From NCBI GenBank assembly GCA_022494885.1, contig JAGVSM010002697.1:105873-169872 (forward strand): a DNA stretch of 64,000 bases. Reading direction: 5' to 3'. Positions within the stretch are counted from its first letter, which is position 1. The number at the start of each line of letters is the position of its first letter. This DNA is from Micrasema longulum. Taxonomy: Eukaryota; Arthropoda; Insecta; Trichoptera; Brachycentridae. The notes below the pieces were generated by a model. That model made no database searches, was not told the origin of the DNA, and worked only from the letters and a program-made list of their open reading frames with translations. Made by a program: the position numbers and the translations under genes. This document shows, one piece after another, positions 57,218-64,000 of this stretch.

Positions 57218-59010
57218 CAGCCCCCTTCCAAGTTTTGAAATCTGTTTTTCAAAACTGACGCTGTATCACCCTCCTGCCGCTACGCGTTGTGTATGCCGGT
57301 TGTTCTGTTGGTGTTTCCGTTTCTGCTGGACTGGCTCGTTCTTCCGCTGTCTGGAACGCCGGCTTGCACCTGTCCAGCGAAACCTTTTTATGTTCGCCAT
57401 CACGTCCAGTGTTACCGTCTTTTCCGCCCTGGTGATGACCTTGTAGGGCCCCTTGTAGTTCGGCATCAGGGGTTTGTACACTCTGTCGTCCCTCAGAAAC
57501 AAGTGTGTGGCTCTCTTTAGTTCCGGGTGGATGAAAACGTTACCTTTATTGTGGTGCTCGACTGGCCTTGGTTTGACGTTTTGCATGAAATTTACCAGTT
57601 GCCTGGTGTAGGAGTCCGGGTCAATGTAGTCGTTCGTCTGCTCCAGGATGTCTGCTGGTAACTTTAGTTTGCACCCATACAGCATCTCTGCTACTGAGTG
57701 CTCTGCATTCGTGCGCAGTGTGGCCCTCAGTCCGAGTAGTATGGTGCTGATCGATTTTGTCCACGGAACAGGGTGGTGAGCTTTAATGGCCGTCTTCAGC
57801 GTTCTATGAAATCGCTCGATCATGCCATTACTTTGTGGATGGTAGGGCGTCGTGTTGGAGTGTGCTATGCCTGATCTGGAACAAAACAAGTTAAAGTCCG
57901 TAGACATGAATTGCCTACCCTGATCAGTTATAATTTTCTCCGGTACGCCGTATCTCGCAATCCAGTTGTCCCAGATGGCTCTGATGATTGTGTGGGTCTG
58001 GATATCTGCAATAGGGATTACTTCCGCCCATCGAGTGTATCGGTCGATACATGTGAGGCAGTACCTCAGTCCCTCTGATGGTGGAAAAGGTCCGATGAGG
58101 TCGACATGGACCACGCAGAATTTCTGTCTCGGCATGTCGATCTTGATGATCGGTGTCCTCGTGTGTTTGTTGACTTTGCTCTTCTGACAGGGTATGCAGG
58201 CCTTCGTCCAAGCTGCGCAGTCTGCTTTCATATTTTTCCAGACGCCTCTTTGACTGATGGTCTTGGTCGTGGCGTCGGCTCCTGCATGGTTGAGGTTATA
58301 CACTTGGTTGAAGAAAGATCTCTGTAGCGTTTTTGGGATGTACGGTCGCATGTTGTCTTTGTTGAGATCGAAGACGATTTCTTGTCCCTGCATGTTGGTT
58401 TTGATCAGGTTCAGAGCAGTGTTCTTGTCGTCCAAGAGTGCGAGTAGTTCGTTGTCCTGCCTTTGTTCTTTATGGATCTTTTCGAACGATATGTTTGCCT
58501 CTTGTTCAATCATGTCGATTCTTGATAAGGTATCGGCGACGACGTTGTCTTCTCCTTTTATGTATTTGATGTCCGTGCTGAACTGTGAGGTGTAGTCTAG
58601 ATATCTGAGTTGTCTGGGGCTTTCTTTGTCGTGACTTTTCCTTCTAAACACGAATTGTAGTGGTTTATGGTCCGTGTATATACAGAATTCTCTGCCCTCC
58701 AGATAATGTTGAAAGTACCTTACAGTCTCAAAAATGGCTAGTAGTTCCCTGTCGTACGTACTATATGAACACTGAGCCTTGTTTAACTTTTTTGAGAAGA
58801 AACTTATCGGTTTGTAGTTGATGCCGTCTGTGGTTTGTTGTAGCACGCCTCCGATTGCGTAATCTGAGGCGTCTGTCCACACTGACATCTTGCTGCTTTC
58901 CTCTGGGTAGCTAAGCTTAGTGGCGTTGATCAGCGAGTTCTTGACCTCTTCGAAATCGTGTGTAGTGACTTCGTTCCACTCTACTTTTCTGTTGTCATTC
59001 TTTTTTTGCT
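57218..59010 (-). CDS. Ty3-type pol: RNase H and integrase (minus)
   Basis: On the minus strand the frame is open from about 59005 (homopolymer A7) to 57266. RNase H: VWTDASDYAIGG with the first Asp, DRELLAIFETVRYF with Glu, YTDHKPLQF with Asp. Integrase: the HHCC zinc domain (NLNHAG, CIPCQK), core VDLIGPF, ITDQGRQFMS and NGMIERFH carrying D, D and E. Near 57393 a base is missing from an A run; the other frame then carries a C-terminal region with DRCKPAF and TTRSGRRV, typical of the CsRn1/Kabuki group. The enzymes would remove RNA during reverse transcription and insert the cDNA. Confidence 0.9.
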
Positions 59011-60329
59011 CCCTTGAGGTAATCGTGTAGTCGTATCAATTTGTGTGCTGCTCGTGGTATGAATCTTCGGTAGAAGTTTCCATGGCCAAGAATCTTCTCA
59101 ACTGCTTAATGGTTTCTGGCTTGTTGAGGTTCGTGATGGCTTCCACTTTTGTTGGCGAGGGTCCGATGCCTTCAGCCGAAATTTCATAACCAAGAAATAA
59201 CAGTGTTTTCTTGGCAAACTCGCATTTAGATGGGTTACCACCATTCCATGATCTTGAAGTCGCTGGAACAAAGCTTTTAAGTGTTCCCCATGTGTTTCTT
59301 CGTCTGGTGAAGCGATCAATATATCGTCGATATATGCGTGTACTCCTTCTAGACCTCTTGTGACTTCGTTGATGTGACGTTGGAATGTTTGTGCAGCGCA
59401 TGATAGTCCGAATGGCATTCTTACAAATTCAAATAACCCGAATGGTGTGGTTATAGCTGTCTTTTTAATGTCAGTTTCATTAATTTGAATTTGGTGATAT
59501 GCTCGTTGTAAGTCAATTTTGGAAAAAATTTTACAGTTAAATAAGTCATTGCATATATCGTGGATATGTGGCAAGGAATAACGATCAGGTACCGTCTGTG
59601 CGTTTAAGCTACGGTAATCGCCACAAGGGCGATAAGTACCATCGCTCTTCTTCACCATATGCAATGGGGAGGCCCACTCACTCTTGGAGGGTCTACAAAT
59701 ACCTTGAGCCACCATGTGATCGAACTCTTGCTTCGCCTGCCTCAGTAGTTCTGGGGACAGCCGACGAGTCTTACACATAACGGGTTTGCCACGGGTATCT
59801 ATATGGTGGATTGTGTTGTGTTTATCCAGCCCTGCGTATGGTTTATTGATATCTACTTGTTGTGGATACTTCAATATGAGTGAGTGGTAAATGTTGGTTT
59901 TGTCTGTTAATGATATGGAACATGTTATGTTGTTGTTTGTGGAGATGTCAAATGCTCTGACTATCTTGCCGTTTGTATTGTCTACTAACCGTTTGTTCCT
60001 AACATCTACTAACAGGTGGAAGTTGTGGAGAAAATCTGCTCCTATAATAGGGCGTGTCGTACCCGCTATTATAAACTTCCATGTAAACATTTGTTTACAT
60101 CCCAGATTCAGTGTTACCGTGGTAACTCCGAAATTCTGGATCGTAGTCCCGTTCGCTGCATAGAGAATAAGCTTAGACTTTTCTCCATGGCGTTTGTGTA
60201 AAGATCTAGGAATTAATGATATTTCCGATCCGGAGTCAACGAGGTATGACACACCGGTATCACGATCTTTAACAAAGAGACGTGTTGTGTTGGTTGAATC
60301 AGCCGCCTCCGCTATGATTCGACCATCTA
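59005..60329 (-). CDS. Ty3-type pol: protease and reverse transcriptase (minus), frame broken
   Basis: The frame opens directly after the gag stop, in the -1 frame. Protease: [13 protein letters not shown] with the catalytic DSG, and PIIGADFL. Reverse transcriptase: [46 protein letters not shown] and [10 protein letters not shown] with the two catalytic Asp. The frame breaks near 59228, 59083 and 59005, each by loss of one base within a short run of A or G. Reading continues in other frames ([30 protein letters not shown]), so all domains are present. Protein matures gag and copies RNA to DNA. Confidence 0.88.
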
Positions 60330-61205
60330 GTTATTTGAAGCTAGATGCGGTTTAAATTCACATGGTGTGACGCATTTCTTAGCTTGATCGCCAAATTTTG
60401 TGTGGAAGTAACAAAGAATAGTTTTCTTGTTATTTCCGTTGGCCCTATAGCTTGTTTTGTTGAAATTGTTGTTGTATTTGTTGTTATTGAAATTGTTACT
60501 GCTGTTACTTGTTGTGTGTTTGAATCTATTTTTATTGTTGTTGTGACTATGCTGTTTGTTGATTGTGTGAAATAAACTCTCTACCTTATGGGTTAGAGCT
60601 TGTACGGCCTGTTCTAAACTACAAATGTTATTTTTATTGTTGGTACCTACTACCGCTACATTATCCTGTGTGTACACCTGTATTAGGCGATCTGCTATCG
60701 TCGCTTGCCTATCCCAGTCATCTTCGCTTATGGCTAAATGCGCTTGGATCGTCTTGGGCAGTTGTTGTATCCACAAGTATTGCAACGTCGTTTCGTCTAT
60801 TTGTAAACCTATTGCTAGCGTCCGCATCTCTCTAAGTAGGCTGGATGGGTTTTGATCCCCAAGCTGTAAGGAAGAAAACAGTTTTTCTCTCCTTCTGTCC
60901 TGTGGACAGCCCATGCGTTGGATTATAGCTTCCTTCAGCCTCGTATATTTTGCTCGGTTCGGTTCCATGAGTAAAATATCTGAAACTTGTTCTATGTGCG
61001 TTTGTTCAAGTTTTGACACTAAGTGACTATAACGTGCGTCTTCTGCAACTATGTTTGCCAACTCGAATTGTGCTTCTATCTGTTTAAACCAAAGTTCGAT
61101 GTTGTTCACCCATAGCTGTGGTAGTTTAACGCTAATCCTATCCGTGTGGAACATGTTGTTTGCTGTGTTGATATTTGTCAAGTCAGTGTTGTCCTTGTTA
61201 GCCAT
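60327..61205 (-). CDS. Ty3-type gag with CHCC-like knuckle (minus)
   Basis: 292 codons, intact, ATG at 61205. Residues 20-180 resemble Ty3-type capsid ([20 protein letters not shown], then [19 protein letters not shown] and [11 protein letters not shown]). The C-terminal part is Asn-rich ([20 protein letters not shown]) and ends with [18 protein letters not shown], a C-x2-H-x9-C-x3-C motif. That motif, rather than the usual CCHC knuckle, is known from CsRn1-group elements such as Kabuki. Gag forms the particle. The stop TAG overlaps by one base into the pol frame. Confidence 0.88.
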   Translation of the reverse strand: MANKDNTDLTNINTANNMFHTDRISVKLPQLWVNNIELWFKQIEAQFELANIVAEDARYSHLVSKLEQTHIEQVSDILLMEPNRAKYTRLKEAIIQRMGCPQDRRREKLFSSLQLGDQNPSSLLREMRTLAIGLQIDETTLQYLWIQQLPKTIQAHLAISEDDWDRQATIADRLIQVYTQDNVAVVGTNNKNNICSLEQAVQALTHKVESLFHTINKQHSHNNNKNRFKHTTSNSSNNFNNNKYNNNFNKTSYRANGNNKKTILCYFHTKFGDQAKKCVTPCEFKPHLASNN

Positions 61206-62644
61206 TGTTTACAGTTTAAAAATATTCGTTTTTAAAAAAAAAATTCAGAAAAATGTTTGTAATAATGATTACAGTATAAGTTAAAATATTGAAATAAAAG
61301 TATTCAATAATGAGTGTTGTTGTATTAAAAAGTTAAGTTTAAATTATTAGATTTAAATTTAAATTTAAATTTAAATTTCAAACAAAAATATTTATTTTTT
61401 AAATGTCAGAGTCACTATTTGTTATGTATGTACTGTGCAAGTTATAGAAAAGAAAATTAAAACAGAAAATTTAAATAATTATTTTACCATACGGCGGAAC
61501 ACATTTTCCAACTATTAGGTATTTGTATTCTCCAAGCCTGAGTGGTCCCCTCAATATTAATATTCCTTTTGATTGTCCGTTGTACCATATATCAAGTTTA
61601 AAAATGTTTATGGTAAAACTTCAAATCTGTAACACATAATAACATGCATAGCCTAGGTTAAAAATATAAACATATATAGTACAGTCACACGATATAATGT
61701 ATATAGAAAAAAAAATATGGATACTAATGTCCACGTACTAAGTTAAACATTCGTCGGCTTAGCCGCCCGAATATCTGTTTGTTTGATAGTTTCAAGTTGT
61801 TTACCAAAATAAAATTTTACAAATTGCAAGTATTGTGCACGACTGCGCCAGCTGAAAAATATTTCCGATAGATTTCGCTGGTAAAAAAAAAAACTTACTC
61901 CCGCGGTGCGTTCACAAGGAGAAAACTTTCGGATGCCTACGTCACGCTTGTCTCGCCATATAATATTTGTCAAAAATAATTATGTTCCGGTACCCTGTAA
62001 GTACCTCTACTCAATCTGGCACCCTATGTAAATGTTCGTGTGAATTGTTTGTGTGTTCGACTCAAGAAAAATAAAAAAAAATAAAATTTATATATGTTGT
62101 AGGAATGTATTACTCGGCGTGCGATTTTTGGTGAGCGAGTCGCTCGAACGTATTATATTATGTTTGTTTATAATAATTTTAGTTAAATTATGAATCACCT
62201 GTTTGAATTAGTCCCGGCCGAGTAATATTGTTAAGAAATTAATCACAGTTTAATCAATTCACTAGTTACATTAATTACATTTACATTAGTTACATTTACA
62301 TTGAAGATTGTTACCGACAGAAAAATTCACTCGATTCGCTCGGTCTTTGAAAAATCTAATTCTATTATATATTATAATTATTATAATATAATTCTATTAT
62401 ACTAAATTAAATAACCTTACAATAAGTTAACCTTGAAATAGATTAACCTTGATTAATTACAAATAAATTAAAAGTGCAATCAAATTAAAAATGAAATTTT
62501 AAATTTTTCATGTACCGACCGAAAAAAAGTAATTGTTGTACAATTTTGTCAAGCGAAGATATTTCTGTCTGAAATTTTGCGCAATTTTATGGAATTTGAA
62601 TGGGGTCACCGTGATTGATTGTTTAATGTTGTGTTTTCGTGTTC
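61206..62644 (-). other. Long untranslated leader between PBS and gag
   Basis: About 1.4 kb, AT-rich, without ORF. It contains a TTAAAT tandem run (about 61350-61378) and an AT palindrome (62343-62400). Unusually long for a Ty3 leader, so part may be an insertion. Confidence 0.5.
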
Positions 62645-62662
62645 AAACGTCGGGGTATACCA
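62645..62662 (-). promoter_or_regulatory. Primer-binding site, tRNA-Trp type (minus)
   Basis: In element orientation TGGTATACCCCGACGT begins 9 bases inside the 5' LTR. The animal tRNA-Trp 3' end (from memory ending ACGTCGGGGTCACCA) would pair with it except at the TAT/TG position. tRNA-Trp priming is a known trait of the CsRn1 group, agreeing with gag and integrase. Confidence 0.65.
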
Positions 62663-62671
62663 CTTTTGTGG

Positions 62672-63026
62672 TGTTGTTACCACCTTTATGTAGGCACCTA
62701 GTTGGTGGCCTAATTTTGTGATGTACAAAGTTATGTGGGTGCACAGAATGAGAGCAAGTAAAACAGGGTACTTACGTTTTACACAAAGATTTATTCACGA
62801 AACTAAACTACTGAAGCTAACACATTGAAAGAAGGATTCTAATAACTATATTAGGCAAAAGAAAATGAAGTTGGTAAATCTAAATTGGCGGTAATTTTGT
62901 GCCTCGAAGACGCGTGCGGTGAGGTCGGAATCCGGTAGTATTCTCTTCGCCGGTTTGGCCCGTTCGTACGCTCTACGTCGGCGTTCGGCAATGTTCGGCT
63001 CGTGCCGTCGTTGTCGACCCGCCACA
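62672..63026 (-). mobile_element. 5' LTR of the CsRn1/Kabuki-type element (minus)
   Basis: 355 bp, starting TGTGGCGGGTCGACAACGAC in element orientation and ending GGTAACAACA. It should hold the element promoter. Two differences from the 3' LTR indicate a recent insertion. Confidence 0.92.
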
Positions 63027-64000
63027 ATACTAAAGAAATTTTATATAAGTTACACTTACCATAAAACAAGGGTAAGTGTGTCCATACGCTCGTTTTTTGT
63101 TATTTTACTGATTTCTCAATATTTTAACAAAATTGTTTAAAAATATAATCGATAGATTATAATTTTGGTTTAAAAAAATTCAAAATTAATTTTTAATATA
63201 ATTTTAAATTCATCTCTTCAATTTATATGCCACACTAACCTTGATTCACCTTACATATTTTTAAGGCTATAGTTACATATATATTATTTTTTTCTTATAT
63301 TACAATACCTAAGAACTTCATTTTAATACTTATACTTTGGCGCACCAATGAAATGAATACAAAATAGTCGTTTTTGTATTTATAATCCCATGAATTAATA
63401 TAGTATCACCTATCACCCATAATTTTTACACTGTTACTTTGAAATAAGGTAGGTACCTAATTTGTAACTACTGAATAGTTATACCAGTCTTAAAAATAGT
63501 ATATTTTTAAATTATCTAATGACATGGATTTAAATAGAAGTGCGTGTAATGAATGTATTTTATTTAATCGATGGGATAGGACTGTGGACTGTGGTTAGTT
63601 TTCCCTTCGCCACTCACCACTCACCACTCGCCAGAGACCAGAGAGATGAAGGCCGTATAAAGTAATGTCGGAATGTGTTTATTATTCGCATTGGACTGAG
63701 ACAACATGTGGTTTCGTGTTATTTTAATAATGTTAAGATGGAGGACTCATCCCAGTGTTTACTGTTTACAAGTCGTTATTCCCATTTATTCGGTTAGCTT
63801 GCACATTATTTACATTCACCGCTTAATTTAGTTCCTTTTCGCGACATAGTGTTATTCTCTCGTGATGAGTCTGTTCGCCTGTTGAAGTCATTACGGCGAG
63901 ATTATAATAATGGTTTTGTGGGATTAGTTAGGGCTTTCTTCGGGAAAGCCATTATTTGTAAAGTTGTTAATTTTCCTCTCTCATCACAAGCTTTCTTCTG
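63027..64000. other. Right flank; undecided open frame at the window end
   Basis: 63610-63632 has CACTCAC-type tandem copies. From 63735 a frame reads MEDSSQCLLFTSRYSHLF, TAG, then stays open to the window edge (LFSRDESVRLLKSLRRDYNN is part of it). TTCGGTTAG before CTTGCAC could be a splice acceptor, making the later part an exon. No family recognised; it could equally be chance. Confidence 0.25.

Noticed and set aside
56863..63026. Unrelated direct repeats
   Set aside because: Primer site, purine tract, gag and pol between them in one direction show they are LTRs.

Overview
The window looks like AT-rich nuclear DNA of an insect. Genes are interrupted by GT-AG introns, intergenic space is long, and mobile DNA is dense (LINEs, Penelope-like, BEL/Pao and Ty3-type elements, tRNA-derived SINEs, TA-target MITEs). 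The two sigma-class glutathione S-transferases read more like hemipteroid or cockroach-type sigma GSTs than lepidopteran ones. That is an impression from remembered families, not a search, so the order of insect is left open.

Layout. 1-1593: 3' end of a BEL/Pao retrotransposon with its LTR. 1835-1905: a lone first exon encoding the start of a THAP zinc finger. 2.2-5.5 kb: SINEs, LINE scraps and the 3' end of a Penelope-like element carrying a hammerhead-ribozyme-like motif. 6125-10540: a three-exon, 10-cysteine, probably GPI-anchored Ly6 protein. 11-17.6 kb: a degenerate tandem repeat, a decayed LINE, a candidate non-coding first exon and promoter (14310-14400), a MITE nested in another MITE, and a tandem repeat. 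18121-20496 and 22604-26596: two tandem sigma GST genes with identical intron positions and phases. 28.9-33.5 kb: LINE remains. 33798-36054: SCP-x (peroxisomal thiolase fused to SCP-2, ending in SKL). 36-44 kb: repeats, including a pogo/Tigger-type deletion derivative and a decayed piggyBac remnant. 45286-46191 (minus): the last exon of an unrecognised Pro-rich/coiled-coil protein. 52-56.6 kb: LINE, SINE and MITE copies. 56863-63026 (minus): a nearly complete Ty3-type LTR retrotransposon of the CsRn1/Kabuki kind with LTRs differing at 2 of 355 positions. 63-64 kb: unassigned.

Host genes: the GST pair suggests a detoxification or prostaglandin-synthase-like locus produced by tandem duplication; SCP-x links to peroxisomal beta-oxidation and sterol or lipid transfer; the Ly6 protein is a predicted cell-surface or secretory protein. 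There is no operon logic and no sign that these neighbours act in one pathway.

No clearly new cellular system was found. The observations most worth a second look are: hammerhead-like motifs in two Penelope terminal repeats (one inside a GST intron); a young CsRn1-type element whose only frame breaks are single-base losses in homopolymers; two nested transposon insertions with usable empty-site comparisons; altered glutathione-site residues in the second GST; and an unrecognised coiled-coil exon at 45-46 kb.
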